A stretch of 64,000 nt of DNA from Rossellomorea marisflavi (GTDB lineage Bacteria > Bacillota > Bacilli > Bacillales > Bacillaceae_B): NCBI RefSeq assembly GCF_022170785.1, contig NZ_CP081870.1:2468001-2532000 (forward strand). Direction: 5' to 3'. The stretch's first letter is position 1, and every line of letters starts with the position of its first letter. Shown in pieces: positions 51,876 through 61,920 of this stretch. Both the position numbers and the translations under genes were made by a program. The notes below the pieces were generated by a model. The model had not been told where the DNA came from. It searched no databases and saw only the letters and a list, made by a program, of their open reading frames with translations.

Positions 51876-52886
51876 TCATGACCTCCTTGTCAGAGCACTG
51901 AGGGGGAATAGCTTCTTCATGCATTTCGCGAGTCCGTTCATTCTCATCAGCAGTTTTTCCTTATGTACGAACCAGCTTTTGATCTCCACTTCTGAGGGGA
52001 GATCAACGGGATCGAACCATTCGTTCTTGACCGATCTGTCTTTCGACCAGTCACGTTTATCTCTCAAATGGTGTGGAACCTCCTCGTAAACACTCCGGAG
52101 ATCAGGCGACGACGAACCGGTCGTCCCTTCAGCATATTCCCTTCGTGACCCCTTCGGTTCGACCATATCTGCCCATTTCATGATATCGGTAAAATGATTG
52201 CTGTGGAACAGGATGCAGTATAGCTTCTTTCCCAAAAGGATCCTGTTGTCCAAGTCCCTGAACCCATGTACACTAGCTCCATAAAGGCGCCCATCAAGGG
52301 TCGGGAAGATCACCGAGCTGAAGTGGAGCCGGTCTTCCACTAAAAATAGCGGGGATGTAAAGATCCTGCGATACACGGGATCAAGGATCACAGGTTCCTG
52401 GATCAAATTTTGCTCGTTGATAATCAGCGCCGTCACCAGTCGGTCAAGATCCCGGTGCTCCCAAAAGTAGATCCACTCTGTCTTCATGAAAGAAGAGACT
52501 TGCAACTCATCGAGGAGATAAAACAGCCCCTTCCCCGCCTGCACCGAATAATGGTAGACGAGGAGCTGAGGATAGGCATCTTCAAAGATCGTCCAATTGG
52601 CCCGTTCATACGTCATGAACAGGCCATTTCTGCGCCTCCGGGAAAGAAGATCACCGAGGATCCCTCCTTTGAGGTCAGTCATATTCCATCCGGCATTCCT
52701 CGATACGAGAGATGCAAGGAGAGACCATCTGACTTCACGGTGCAGGTCAAAGAAACCTTGATAGGCCTTTGTCCGCGAGATATTATCCTTATTGTGATCA
52801 CGTACCTGGGCGCGTATCATCATGATCCAATAGCAAAGAGGTTTATCCTCTCCGATAGAGGGTATATTCGGATAGATTCTTTTCAT
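51876..52886 (-). CDS. yppC: YppC, DUF2515 family protein
   Basis: A 336-residue protein of the DUF2515/YppC family, unknown function. It contains DNISRTKAYQGFFDLHREVR, WSLLASLVSRNAGWNMTDLK and YERANWTIFEDAYPQLLVYH. It lacks membrane segments. It is divergent from recU, in the same arrangement as B. subtilis. Confidence 0.85.
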   Translation of the reverse strand: MKRIYPNIPSIGEDKPLCYWIMMIRAQVRDHNKDNISRTKAYQGFFDLHREVRWSLLASLVSRNAGWNMTDLKGGILGDLLSRRRRNGLFMTYERANWTIFEDAYPQLLVYHYSVQAGKGLFYLLDELQVSSFMKTEWIYFWEHRDLDRLVTALIINEQNLIQEPVILDPVYRRIFTSPLFLVEDRLHFSSVIFPTLDGRLYGASVHGFRDLDNRILLGKKLYCILFHSNHFTDIMKWADMVEPKGSRREYAEGTTGSSSPDLRSVYEEVPHHLRDKRDWSKDRSVKNEWFDPVDLPSEVEIKSWFVHKEKLLMRMNGLAKCMKKLFPLSALTRRS

Positions 52887-53000
52887 CTGATCCTCCCCGA
52901 ATCCTTAATATATCTAGGGTGAGGAGATTTGTAATGATTTATTCACACAAAGTCGGGGACTTTCTGGTATGATATAGATTAGTCTGCGAGGTGTATTACC

Positions 53001-53609
53001 ATGAAATTCCATTATCCGAATGGAAAGAAATATGTGGAACCGGAACGACCCTCAAAAAAACCCGGGGCTAAACCGAAACAAGTAACGTATGGCAACAGGG
53101 GGATGACACTCGAAGAAGATATTAATGAAACCAATCTGTATTATCTGGCACAAGGAAAGGCAGTCATTCATAAAAAGCCTACACCTGTGCAAATTGTCGA
53201 TGTCCTCTACCCTTCAAGAAGCGCCGCAGTCATCAAAGAGGCCTATTTCAAACAGCCTTCCACGACTGACTACAATGGTGTATTCAAGGGCAGGTACATC
53301 GATTTTGAAGCCAAGGAAACCAAAAACAGTACGTCCTTCCCTCTCAAAAACTTCCATGAACATCAAATTACCCATATGGAAGAGGTTTATAAACATGACG
53401 GGATCACCTTCGTCCTCCTTCGCTTCTCGGCGACGGAAGAAGTGTTCCTCCTTCCCTTCCCTTCTCTCCATACCTATTGGAGAAGGATGCTTGACGGTGG
53501 ACGCAAATCCATCACCAAGGAGGAAATCGAGAGAGACGGGACAAGGATACGCCTTGGACTCCATCCAAGGGTCGACTACCTAAAAATAGTCCAAGAGTTA
53601 TATTTTTAG
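53001..53609 (+). CDS. recU: RecU, Holliday junction resolvase
   Basis: A 202-residue nuclease that resolves four-way DNA junctions and aids chromosome segregation. The catalytic residues are in [20 protein letters not shown], followed by [21 protein letters not shown]; the N-terminal [16 protein letters not shown] matches the family. A -10 TATGAT with an extended TGG (52965-52973) lies upstream. It precedes ponA by 104 bases, as in B. subtilis. Confidence 0.95.
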   Translation: MKFHYPNGKKYVEPERPSKKPGAKPKQVTYGNRGMTLEEDINETNLYYLAQGKAVIHKKPTPVQIVDVLYPSRSAAVIKEAYFKQPSTTDYNGVFKGRYIDFEAKETKNSTSFPLKNFHEHQITHMEEVYKHDGITFVLLRFSATEEVFLLPFPSLHTYWRRMLDGGRKSITKEEIERDGTRIRLGLHPRVDYLKIVQELYF

Positions 53610-53713
53610 CTCTATCAAAATGAGTTAATCTATATTTTGTCTTCTTCCATGTTGTATATTTTAAAACGTGGACAATACTAAAATAGACAGAAGATTGAAA
53701 GCGAGGAACCAAA

Positions 53714-56422
53714 ATGGCTGGTGAGTATAAATCCAGAGAAGAAAAACGCCTTGCCCAGCAGAAACAAAAGCCCTCAGGTAAAAAAGGGAAGAAACGTTCG
53801 CTGTTCAAGCGTGTCATCTTAACATTATTCGTCATCGGGATCATCGGGATGATCGCTGGAGGCGGGCTGTTCGCCTATTACGCCTCAAGTGCCCCGGACC
53901 TTGATGAGAAATTATTGAAAGATCCGATTGCTTCGGAAATCTTCGACATGAATGGTGATCTCATCACCACGGTCGGAAAGGAAAAGCGTGAATACGCCAA
54001 CTTCGAGGATATTCCCAAGGTGATGCAGGACGCGGTCCTCGCCACAGAGGATAACCGTTTCTACAAGCATCATGGGATCGATCTCATTCGTCTTGGAGGA
54101 GCCGTCATGGCCAATATTACAGGCGGATTCGGTTCAGAAGGTGCCTCCACGATCACCCAGCAGGTGATCAAGGGCTCATTCCTGAATCCCGAGAAGACGT
54201 TGAAACGTAAAGCCCAGGAAGCATGGCTCGCTATCAAGCTCGAGCAGGATTACACGAAAGAAGAAATCTTCGAGATGTACTTCAACAAAGTATATATGTC
54301 TGATGGCATTAACGGGATGGCTACAGCAGCAGATTATTACTATGGCAAAGATGTCAAGGATATCAAGCTGAATGAGGCTGCGGTCATTGCCGGTCTTCCT
54401 CAAAGTCCTAATAACTACAATCCGTTTAAGCACCCCGAGGCAGCAGAGAAGCGACGGAACATCGTCCTTTCCCTTATGGCCCAGCATGGAAGAATAACGG
54501 AAAAACAAAAAGAAGAAGCGCAAAAGATCCCGATCACGGAAGGCCTTGTGTCAGAAAAGGATCGTGCCAATCGTAACGACAATAAATACCCTGCATTCGT
54601 CGATGCTGTAATAGAAGAAGTCGAAGACATGGGCGATTATAACATCTATTCAGATGGACTGAAGGTCTATACGACGGTCGATCCGAAAGCACAGGATCGC
54701 GTTGAAGAAATCCTTGCAGGTGAAAACACATCCTTCACCTATCCTGAAAAATACGACCAGCCGATGCAGGCCGGTATCACCCTCCTTGACACAACAACCG
54801 GTGAAATCCGTGCCATCGGAGGAGGACGTGAACAGGATAAGAATGTACAGCGTGGATTCAACTATGCCACCGACATCAAACGCCAACCGGGATCTACGAT
54901 CAAACCGCTGATCGACTATGCCCCGGCCGTTGAATACTTGAAATGGTCCACGTATCATATCCTGGATGATGAACCATACAAATATTCCGACGGAACGGAA
55001 TTGAACAACTACGATGGACAATTCAAAGGACCGATCACCATGAGGGAAGCCCTCTGGGATTCTCGGAACATCCCGGCCCTGAAGGCATTCCAGGAAGTCG
55101 GACCTGAAAAAGCCGAGGATTTCGTGAATGGACTCGGATTGAATTTTGACCATTATTATGAATCTGCCTCCATTGGCGGTGTATCACCTGGTGTCAACTC
55201 CGTACAAATGGCCGGTGCGTATGCTGCATTCGGTAATGAAGGTGTCTATACGAAACCTCATGCCATTCAAAAAGTGGTACTCCGTGACGGAGAAACGGAA
55301 GTCAAACCTGATATTAAACCAAAAGCTGCCATGAAAGAATATACGGCCTACATGATCTCGGATGTCCTGAAAAGCGTCATCGATAACCCAAGGGGTACAG
55401 GACTGTACGCCAAAGTACCGGGGCTTCCGATGGCAGGTAAATCTGGAACTACCAACTATTCACAAAAAGATCGGGAGAAGCTCGGTATCCCGAAAGCCAA
55501 TGCTCCGGATTCTTGGTTCGTCGGGTATACAACCAACTATACGGCGGCTGTCTGGACAGGGTACGAAAAACAATCCAACTCCCTCGATCCGACCGACAGG
55601 CATATCGCCCAGTATATCGTGAGTGACTTGATGAGTTCTGTACATGAAGGCGTCGACACGGCAGACTTCAAAAAACCGAACTCCGTTGTCGAGTCGAAAG
55701 TCGAAATGGGAAGCAATCCCGCAAGACTCCCTAGCGATTACACGCCTGACGACCGCATCATCACGGAACTGTTCGTACGCGGTACAGAACCGTCGAAAGT
55801 CTCGTCTGAATTCGATAAGATCGATGCACCTAGCGGACTGAATGCAAAATACGATGATAAGAAACAATCCATCAAGCTATCATGGGACTATAAGAAAAAG
55901 AAAGACGTCAAGTTCGAAGTCTCCGTTTCAATCAATGGGGAATCAAAACAAACCCTGACAACCACCGATAAAAAAGGCTTGAATGTCGATAACATTCAAG
56001 GCGACGGTACGTATGCTTTCGAAGTCGTGGCCATCTCTGGCGGTCAGCGAAGCGACCCTGCTTCCACGAGCGTGACAGTGAGCGGCAACGACGAAGAAGA
56101 CCAAGCAGAAGAACCGGAAGATCAACCCGATGACAATGCCGACGACGGCAATACCGAGAATCCTGACACCCCTGGGAATGAAGATGACCAGGACAATGGA
56201 GGAGATAACGGGAACGGGAATGACAATGGAAACGGAAATGACAACGGGAACGGCGGAGGAAACGATAACGGCTCCGATAATGGAGACGGCGGCACCCCTC
56301 CAGGTGATGAGAATCCTCCCGCTGAGGGTGACGGAGATCAAGGAGGTACCGATACCGAGCCACCAAGTGACGGTGGTACGACTGACGGTACCCAAGATCA
56401 AGCCCCTTCACCTGCCCAATAG
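53714..56422 (+). CDS. ponA: PonA, class A penicillin-binding protein 1
   Basis: A 902-residue bifunctional peptidoglycan synthase. Cytosolic basic tail (KSREEKRLAQQKQKP, the GpsB-binding type), one membrane helix (residues 31-55), GT51 domain with EDNRFYKHHGIDL, and transpeptidase with STIK (active Ser), SRN and KSGT motifs. A fibronectin type III domain (residues about 700-790) and a 100-residue tail rich in Asn, Gly, Asp, Glu and Pro follow. Such tails occur in other Bacillus PonA proteins. The tail has near-repeats of NGNDNG. Confidence 0.95.
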   Translation: MAGEYKSREEKRLAQQKQKPSGKKGKKRSLFKRVILTLFVIGIIGMIAGGGLFAYYASSAPDLDEKLLKDPIASEIFDMNGDLITTVGKEKREYANFEDIPKVMQDAVLATEDNRFYKHHGIDLIRLGGAVMANITGGFGSEGASTITQQVIKGSFLNPEKTLKRKAQEAWLAIKLEQDYTKEEIFEMYFNKVYMSDGINGMATAADYYYGKDVKDIKLNEAAVIAGLPQSPNNYNPFKHPEAAEKRRNIVLSLMAQHGRITEKQKEEAQKIPITEGLVSEKDRANRNDNKYPAFVDAVIEEVEDMGDYNIYSDGLKVYTTVDPKAQDRVEEILAGENTSFTYPEKYDQPMQAGITLLDTTTGEIRAIGGGREQDKNVQRGFNYATDIKRQPGSTIKPLIDYAPAVEYLKWSTYHILDDEPYKYSDGTELNNYDGQFKGPITMREALWDSRNIPALKAFQEVGPEKAEDFVNGLGLNFDHYYESASIGGVSPGVNSVQMAGAYAAFGNEGVYTKPHAIQKVVLRDGETEVKPDIKPKAAMKEYTAYMISDVLKSVIDNPRGTGLYAKVPGLPMAGKSGTTNYSQKDREKLGIPKANAPDSWFVGYTTNYTAAVWTGYEKQSNSLDPTDRHIAQYIVSDLMSSVHEGVDTADFKKPNSVVESKVEMGSNPARLPSDYTPDDRIITELFVRGTEPSKVSSEFDKIDAPSGLNAKYDDKKQSIKLSWDYKKKKDVKFEVSVSINGESKQTLTTTDKKGLNVDNIQGDGTYAFEVVAISGGQRSDPASTSVTVSGNDEEDQAEEPEDQPDDNADDGNTENPDTPGNEDDQDNGGDNGNGNDNGNGNDNGNGGGNDNGSDNGDGGTPPGDENPPAEGDGDQGGTDTEPPSDGGTTDGTQDQAPSPAQ

Positions 56423-56460
56423 AAAAAAGCAGCGAGTACGTCTACTCGCTGCTTTTTTTT
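56423..56460. terminator. Bidirectional terminator between ponA and ypoC
   Basis: AAAAAAGCAGCGAGTA and TACTCGCTGCTTTTTTTT (56424-56460) form a long perfect hairpin with T runs on both strands. Confidence 0.92.
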
Positions 56461-56867
56461 ATGGATTTCATCGCCCTATCCTTAGCATATCTCTTCCATT
56501 GTTCTTCAAAAAGCTCCTGCAGCTGCAGGAAGGAATGAGCAAGTCTTGGGTTCTCCTGGATGAAAGATAGCCGGTCCACGACGTTGTGGGGCTTCAACTC
56601 CAGCCGCTCCACCGCCTTCTGCCAATCGGACAGATCGACCTCAGATCCATTACTCCAGAATAAAAGCTGATGGAACCATAGGATCGCCCTTCCCATTTCA
56701 TCTGCCGATGAGGCATCACGCGCCTTGAACAGGGTGGAAATCAGACCCTTGCCCTCTTCCCAATTCTGATAGGCCTCTTCTGGATGAAAGCTGTTTCCTC
56801 CGTCGTCTGGAATCTTATGTGCTTCCGAACCGTATTTATCCGGCTGCCCTTCTACCTTATCCTTCAT
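56442..56867 (-). CDS. ypoC: YpoC-like protein
   Basis: A protein of about 141 residues downstream of nth, of unknown function; it is helical (ILWFHQLLFWSNGSEVDLSD, WQKAVERLELKPHNVVDRLS). ATG 56867 overlaps the nth stop by 4 bases (ATGA); the longer frame to 56909 lies inside nth. The stop is in the ponA/ypoC terminator hairpin. Confidence 0.8.
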   Translation of the reverse strand: MKDKVEGQPDKYGSEAHKIPDDGGNSFHPEEAYQNWEEGKGLISTLFKARDASSADEMGRAILWFHQLLFWSNGSEVDLSDWQKAVERLELKPHNVVDRLSFIQENPRLAHSFLQLQELFEEQWKRYAKDRAMKSIKKSSE

Positions 56868-57520
56868 CCCCTCACCTTTTTCTTCATCCGCTTCTGCCCT
56901 TCCCTGCATAAATCAAGCAGAGGACAGATATCACACTGAGGAGACTGCGCCTTGCAGTGATAGCGGCCGAAGAAAATCAGGCGGTGATGCGTTTCGCTCC
57001 ATTCTTCACGGGGAATCTTGCGCATGAGCGTCTTCTCGACTTCGAGGACGCTGTCCTTCCAGCGGCATATACCCAGACGCTTACTGACTCTCTCCACGTG
57101 GGTATCCACGGCCAAGGCCGGTACACCGAAGGCGACGGAGACGACAACATTCGCTGTCTTCCTTCCTACTCCCGGCAGCTTCACAAGCTCCTCGTGTTCT
57201 CTCGGGACCTCCCCCCCATACTCCTCAAGAAGGATTTCACAGAGACTGCGGATGTTCTTCGCTTTGTTCCGGTACAGTCCGATGGACCTGATATCCTGCT
57301 GGAGCTCTTCCAATGTGACGGCCAAATAGTCCTCAGGTTCCTTGTATTTTTGAAAAAGATTCTTTGTCACTTTATTGACCAGTACATCTGTACACTGTGC
57401 AGAGAGCAGCACGGCGATGACGAGCTCGAAAGGATTTTCATGGACGAGTTCACAATGGGCCTCCGGGTACATACCTCTCATTTCATCCAGGCATATGGCA
57501 ATCTGTTTATTGTTCAGCAA
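56864..57520 (-). CDS. nth: Endonuclease III
   Basis: A 218-residue DNA glycosylase/AP lyase that removes oxidised pyrimidines. It has the helix-hairpin-helix LPGVGRKTANVV with the catalytic Lys, the Asp in VDTHVERVSKRLG, and the four-Cys iron-sulfur motif CKAQSPQCDICPLLDLC. TTG 57520 is preceded by AGGAGG at ten bases. Separated from dnaD by a strong terminator. Confidence 0.95.
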   Translation of the reverse strand: MLNNKQIAICLDEMRGMYPEAHCELVHENPFELVIAVLLSAQCTDVLVNKVTKNLFQKYKEPEDYLAVTLEELQQDIRSIGLYRNKAKNIRSLCEILLEEYGGEVPREHEELVKLPGVGRKTANVVVSVAFGVPALAVDTHVERVSKRLGICRWKDSVLEVEKTLMRKIPREEWSETHHRLIFFGRYHCKAQSPQCDICPLLDLCREGQKRMKKKVRG

Positions 57521-57589
57521 TGAAATACATCCTCCTTTTCACGTGTGGGGGGGTAACCTTACTCAGTAATGCCCCTCCCCTATGCGTTT

Positions 57590-57622
57590 GAAAAAAGACC
57601 GGCCACGATGGCCGGTCTTTTA
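57590..57622 (-). terminator. Terminator of dnaD
   Basis: AAAAGACCGGCC (57593-57604) pairs with GGCCGGTCTTTT (57610-57621); the minus strand has the T run before nth. Confidence 0.9.
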
Positions 57623-57626
57623 TACC

Positions 57627-58337
57627 CTATTGCTCCAACCAGTTATAAAAGGGAACCGACTTGCGCTTCCCTTCGGATTTCATTTCCTTCGGTGCAACCG
57701 CTTTTTGATGCGGGCGGAAGCGCTGACTCTGATTCCGGGCATCTTCGATGGTCTTCACGCCGTTTTTCTTCCATTCGAATAAAATGCGGTCGATATATCG
57801 AAAATTAAGTTTACCGGAGATGACAGACTCCCTCAGGGCCGCCTTGATGATGGTTGGATTATGTTCATCCTGATCCAACCACATGGCAAGGGTCTCGCAT
57901 TCCAGCGGAGACAGGGGACGAGCAAATTCCTGTTCGAACACGGAATAGATATCCGCCTCTTCCTCCATCGCCTGAACGGTCTGCTCCCTTTTGCTATCCT
58001 GAATGATATGGTCCGCCAGTTTACTCCAAAGGGGCATCAGACTGTACCGTTCGAAGAGGATGCCCTCCGGGGAAGCTCCTTCTTCGATCCCAAGGAATTG
58101 ATGTTGGATCAGTTTCCTCAAAAGGGAAGAGCAGTGTTCAGCACTTAAGGTCATGGTTTCTGAAAGGTCAGTGGGTGTAGGGAACTGATTCCCCTTATCC
58201 AGATGCCTGTAGATATTGAGTAATAGGACAAGCTCGGTTTCATTCAATCCAAGAGCTTGATAGTGTTTCAATAATAAATGGGGGATGTTTAATGTCCCTT
58301 CTTCGATCCAGGACAACATCAATCGTTTATGATCCAT
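57627..58337 (-). CDS. dnaD: DnaD, DNA replication initiation protein
   Basis: A 236-residue protein that loads the replicative helicase in firmicutes. The N-terminal DDBH1-type winged helix (residues about 1-120) includes LGLNETELVLLLNIYRHLD; the C-terminal DDBH2 domain ends in the YIDRILFEWKKNGV motif. A basic tail follows. The start is ATG 58337 with GGAGG ten bases upstream. Confidence 0.93.
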   Translation of the reverse strand: MDHKRLMLSWIEEGTLNIPHLLLKHYQALGLNETELVLLLNIYRHLDKGNQFPTPTDLSETMTLSAEHCSSLLRKLIQHQFLGIEEGASPEGILFERYSLMPLWSKLADHIIQDSKREQTVQAMEEEADIYSVFEQEFARPLSPLECETLAMWLDQDEHNPTIIKAALRESVISGKLNFRYIDRILFEWKKNGVKTIEDARNQSQRFRPHQKAVAPKEMKSEGKRKSVPFYNWLEQ

Positions 58338-58421
58338 AGTACTAACACCTCCTAACCAGTATATCATGGCTACGGGTCATTTTCTGCTATTACAGGGTGT
58401 TTTTCTTTTCCATAAGCCCTT

Positions 58422-58462
58422 CAAAAAAAAGAAGACCATCCTGTGCATCTTGCACAGGACGG
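58422..58462 (-). terminator. Terminator of asnS
   Basis: CCATCCTGTGC (58436-58446) pairs with GCACAGGACGG (58452-58462), with an eight-A run at 58423-58430 that reads as T on the minus strand. Confidence 0.82.
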
Positions 58463-58470
58463 CGTTTTAC

Positions 58471-59763
58471 TTACGGATATAGGCGATTCAACAGACGCGG
58501 GAATGGGATGGTTTCCCTGACATGCTCCACGCCGCTGATCCATGCAACGGTCCGCTCCAGACCAAGTCCGAATCCTGAATGGGGAACTGAACCGTACTCC
58601 CTCAATTCAAGGTACCATTTGTATGCATCTGTCGCGAGATCGTGTTCTTCGATGCGCTGCTTCAACAGTTCGGCATCGTGGATCCGTTCTGATCCACCGA
58701 TGATTTCCCCGTATCCTTCCGGTGCGATTAGATCCGCGCACAGAACAACATCATCACGGTCTGCATCCGGCTGCATATAAAACGGCTTCAATGAAGTCGG
58801 GTAGTGCGTGATGAAGACCGGTTTATCGTAACTTTCGGCAATGGCCGTTTCATGAGGCGCACCAAAATCATCGCCCCAAGTGATATCATCGAACCCTTTT
58901 TCGTGAAGGAGCTTGATGGCGTCATCATAGGAGATGCGTGGGAATGGAGCTTTGATCTGTTCAAGCTTACTTGTGTCACGTCCAAGACGCTCAAGCTCAA
59001 GCTTACAGTTTTCAAGCACACTCTGTACGATATAGGACACGTACTGTTCCTGTACTTCGAGGTTTTCATTGAATGTGACAAAAGCCATTTCCGGTTCGAT
59101 CATCCAAAACTCGATGAGATGACGTCGGGTCTTCGATTTTTCAGCACGGAATGTCGGTCCGAATGAGAAGACTTTTCCAAGGGCCATGGCCGCAGCTTCC
59201 ATATATAGCTGACCACTTTGAGAAAGATAGGCGTCCTCCTCGAAGTATTTCGTTGCGAATAGTTCAGTCGTTCCCTCCGGTGCACTTCCAGTCAGGATCG
59301 GTGGATCCACTTTCACGAATCCTTCTTTATTAAAGAATTCATACGTTGCCCTGATGATTTCATTCCGAACTTTCATCACGGCGTGCTGCTTGCGTGAGCG
59401 CAGCCAGAGATGACGGTGGTCCATAAGGAACTCTGTCCCGTGTTCCTTCGGAGTGATCGGGTAGTCAACGGCTTCATGGATCACTTCGACGTCCTTCACC
59501 TGAAGTTCATATCCGAAAGGTGAACGTTCGTCTTCCGTGACGACACCTGTCACATAGAGGGACGTTTCCTGGGTAAGAGACTTGGCCTTTTTGAAGATTT
59601 CCTCTTCGACTTCAGCCTTGACGACGACACCCTGGATGAAGCCGGTACCGTCACGCAGTTGTAGAAAAGCGATCTTGCCGCTTGAACGTTTGTTGGCGAG
59701 CCATGCACCGATGGTCACTTCTTCCCCAACAAAACGATTAACTTGAGATATTGTGGTTTTCAC
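58471..59763 (-). CDS. asnS: Asparaginyl-tRNA synthetase
   Basis: A 430-residue class IIb aminoacyl-tRNA synthetase charging tRNA-Asn. The N-terminal OB-fold anticodon domain ([20 protein letters not shown]) is followed by class II motifs 1 ([23 protein letters not shown]), 2 ([21 protein letters not shown]) and 3 ([13 protein letters not shown]). GTG 59763 has GGAGGG 8 bases upstream. No T-box is seen in the 112-base leader region. Confidence 0.95.
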   Translation of the reverse strand: MKTTISQVNRFVGEEVTIGAWLANKRSSGKIAFLQLRDGTGFIQGVVVKAEVEEEIFKKAKSLTQETSLYVTGVVTEDERSPFGYELQVKDVEVIHEAVDYPITPKEHGTEFLMDHRHLWLRSRKQHAVMKVRNEIIRATYEFFNKEGFVKVDPPILTGSAPEGTTELFATKYFEEDAYLSQSGQLYMEAAAMALGKVFSFGPTFRAEKSKTRRHLIEFWMIEPEMAFVTFNENLEVQEQYVSYIVQSVLENCKLELERLGRDTSKLEQIKAPFPRISYDDAIKLLHEKGFDDITWGDDFGAPHETAIAESYDKPVFITHYPTSLKPFYMQPDADRDDVVLCADLIAPEGYGEIIGGSERIHDAELLKQRIEEHDLATDAYKWYLELREYGSVPHSGFGLGLERTVAWISGVEHVRETIPFPRLLNRLYP

Positions 59764-59807
59764 GATTTTTTCCCTCCAAAAACTTATACACTTATGTATC
59801 GTACCTT

Positions 59808-59836
59808 ATTATACCTTCCCGATCATCGCGTCGCAA
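59808..59836 (-). promoter_or_regulatory. Promoter of asnS
   Basis: Minus-strand TTGCGA (59831-59836), a 17-base spacer and a perfect TATAAT (59808-59813), downstream of the aspB terminator. Confidence 0.8.
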
Positions 59837-59844
59837 CAGATTGG

Positions 59845-59872
59845 AAAAAAGAGCCCCTTGAAGAGGGGCCGG
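59845..59872 (-). terminator. Terminator of aspB
   Basis: GCCCCT (59853-59858) and AGGGGC (59864-59869) form a short strong hairpin with a T run on the minus strand, just downstream of aspB. Confidence 0.75.
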
Positions 59873-59875
59873 TCC

Positions 59876-61066
59876 TTACTTACTGCGCGCTACGACGAAT
59901 GTATGAATCCGTTTCAGTGCTTCCTCCAATGAATCAAGGCTGGTTGCGTAAGACAAGCGGATGTTATCAGGTGATCCGAATCCGGAACCAGGGATCACGG
60001 CCACTTTCGCTTCCTCAAGGAGGGCCGTCGTAAAGGCGTCCACATCTTCATAGCCTGTCAGCTCTGCCGCATTCTTGACATTTGGGAAAAGGTAGAATGC
60101 CCCTTGAGGCTTGATGCACTTGAATCCTGGGATAGCATTGAGCTTCTCGAATAAGATGTTCAGTCTCTCTTCGAATGCCTGTCTCATATGTTCAACAGGA
60201 GCTTGATCCCCCTCGTATGCCGCGATGGCTCCGTATTGAGAGGTAGTCGTCGGATTCGAAGTCGAGTGGCTTGCTAGATTGGTCATCGCCTTGATGATCG
60301 TTGCATCGCCCGCTGCGTAACCGATCCTCCACCCTGTCATGGAGTGTGATTTCGACACTCCGTTGATGACGATGGTCTGAGCCTTCAGCTCCGGTGATAG
60401 CTGGGCAATGGAGATATGCTTATTCCCGTCATATACAAGCTTCTCATAGATTTCATCAGATACAATGAGTACATCATGCTTGATGCATGCCTCACCGATT
60501 GCACGCAGTTCTTCTTCGGAGTACAGCATGCCTGTCGGATTGCTCGGGGAATTCAGGATGAGGGCTTTCGTCTTGGATGAAAGCACTTCTTCAAGCTGCC
60601 CTGGTGTGATTTTATATTCGTTTTCCTCTTTCCCCTCGACCATCACCGGAACACCTCCGGCGAGCTTCACCTGTTCCGGGTAGCTCACCCAGTAAGGCGT
60701 CGGGATGATGACTTCATCCCCTTCATCAAGGAGTACCTGGAATAAGGTATAGAGGGCGTGCTTGGCACCGCTTGTCACGATGACTTCACCGGGGCCATAC
60801 TCGAGTCCCTGGTCAGTCTTGAATTTTTGAATGATGGCTTCCTTGAGGGCAGGAGTACCACCTGAAGGGGTGTACTTGGTCTGACCGCCGATCATCGACT
60901 CATGTGCTGCATTGATGATATGGTCAGGGGTGTTGAAGTCGGGTTCACCCGCTCCAAGTCCGATCACATCGATTCCCTGCTGCTTCATCTCTTTCGCCTT
61001 GGCCGTGATGGCCAGTGTTGTGGAAGGTGTTAGTGCACTTACTCTTTGGGCTAATGAAATGTTCAT
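59876..61066 (-). CDS. aspB: Aspartate aminotransferase
   Basis: A 396-residue PLP-dependent class I aminotransferase that interconverts aspartate and oxaloacetate. The PLP lysine is in NGVSKSHSMTGWRIGYAAG; the substrate-binding Arg is in the C-terminal segment DNIRLSYATS. The length and sequence match B. subtilis AspB. ATG 61066 has AGGAG upstream. The product, aspartate, feeds the asparagine used by AsnS next door. Confidence 0.95.
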   Translation of the reverse strand: MNISLAQRVSALTPSTTLAITAKAKEMKQQGIDVIGLGAGEPDFNTPDHIINAAHESMIGGQTKYTPSGGTPALKEAIIQKFKTDQGLEYGPGEVIVTSGAKHALYTLFQVLLDEGDEVIIPTPYWVSYPEQVKLAGGVPVMVEGKEENEYKITPGQLEEVLSSKTKALILNSPSNPTGMLYSEEELRAIGEACIKHDVLIVSDEIYEKLVYDGNKHISIAQLSPELKAQTIVINGVSKSHSMTGWRIGYAAGDATIIKAMTNLASHSTSNPTTTSQYGAIAAYEGDQAPVEHMRQAFEERLNILFEKLNAIPGFKCIKPQGAFYLFPNVKNAAELTGYEDVDAFTTALLEEAKVAVIPGSGFGSPDNIRLSYATSLDSLEEALKRIHTFVVARSK

Positions 61067-61083
61067 CGTGACTCACTCCTGTA

Positions 61084-61563
61084 TTATAGATTCTCTATTT
61101 TTTTCCACCATTCTCCATTGGAGAACAGCATATAGAAATAATTCAGTTGTTCCTGATCATCGAGGTATGTGATTTCCCAGACGGGGCCGACGGATTCGTA
61201 GCCGAGCCTAACGGAAAGAAGTTCCTTGGGCTCGATCTCACTTCTGAGCTTTTTGACAGCCTCTTCCTTCGAAATGCCACCGTCCCAGTCCCTCTCGATG
61301 ATTTTCCCTTTACCTTCAGGAACCCATGCGACCTTTTTCTTGCCGCTATCATCCTTACCGATGATGACAGAATATGCTTTGGTTCCGTTATAGAAGCTTG
61401 TGTCTTCGATTTTGGTGATGGCTGTTTCTTCTTTGACGCGGTCGATAGCCGCTTCCGATTGTTTATGAAGCGGGCTACGTGAATTTTTGTAAATCAAGTA
61501 GGCTGAAGTGCCGCCAATGAGCACAAAGGCTATCACGATTATCGTTATCCATTTTTTCATCAT
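61084..61563 (-). CDS. ypmB: YpmB, membrane-anchored PepSY-like protein
   Basis: A 159-residue protein with an N-terminal membrane helix (WITIIVIAFVLIGGTSAYLI) and an extracytoplasmic part with two PepSY-like repeats (VAWVPEGKGKIIERDWDGGI, VWEITYLDDQEQLNYFYMLF). Function unknown. ATG 61563 has AAGAG upstream; a GTG at 61569 is in frame. Placed between ypmA and aspB as in B. subtilis. Confidence 0.85.
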   Translation of the reverse strand: MMKKWITIIVIAFVLIGGTSAYLIYKNSRSPLHKQSEAAIDRVKEETAITKIEDTSFYNGTKAYSVIIGKDDSGKKKVAWVPEGKGKIIERDWDGGISKEEAVKKLRSEIEPKELLSVRLGYESVGPVWEITYLDDQEQLNYFYMLFSNGEWWKKIENL

Positions 61564-61573
61564 TATCACTCTT

Positions 61574-61744
61574 TTATGTACGATAGATTGTTAGTACTGC
61601 CACCTGCTGATCTTCCGGATCAAGTGCAAGGCCAAACATATAGTCGTCTTTCTTCAACGTCCTGTTCAATTCGTCTACCACTTTATAAAGGTTATCTGTA
61701 TAGTCGATCCGAAGGGTAGATAAAATCTCAATCTTGCTTTCCAT
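61574..61744 (-). CDS. ypmA: YpmA (DUF4264), 56 aa
   Basis: A 56-residue protein from ATG 61744 with AGGAGGAA just upstream. It begins MESKIEILSTLRIDYTDNLY and includes KKDDYMFGLALDPEDQQVAV, matching DUF4264 YpmA. Function unknown. First gene of the ypmA-ypmB-aspB transcript. Confidence 0.85.
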   Translation of the reverse strand: MESKIEILSTLRIDYTDNLYKVVDELNRTLKKDDYMFGLALDPEDQQVAVLTIYRT

Positions 61745-61786
61745 GATGTTCCTCCTTCATCGATTGGTTTGGTACATTCTACACAC

Positions 61787-61795
61787 ATTATAACA
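61787..61795 (-). promoter_or_regulatory. Extended -10 promoter of ypmA-ypmB-aspB
   Basis: Minus-strand TGTTATAAT, a perfect -10 with extended TGN, with a weak -35 (ATTACA) 17 bases upstream. Confidence 0.6.
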
Positions 61796-61920
61796 ACATT
61801 TCTCCATTGTGTAATCGCAGAATATAAAAACTTCACTCCTTCTTTTCAAGACACTCCATGGATGCGGCTTCCGTTCACCGCAATCCGGCCTCTTCCCCGG
61901 TGGCTTCCTTATCACCGGGT

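Noticed and set aside
56442..56909. Longer YpoC beginning at 56909
   Set aside because: The first 14 codons lie in nth; the ATGA overlap at 56864-56867 gives the better start.
59764..59875. T-box riboswitch for asnS
   Set aside because: The leader is too short and lacks the T-box sequence; a normal promoter and terminator explain the gap.
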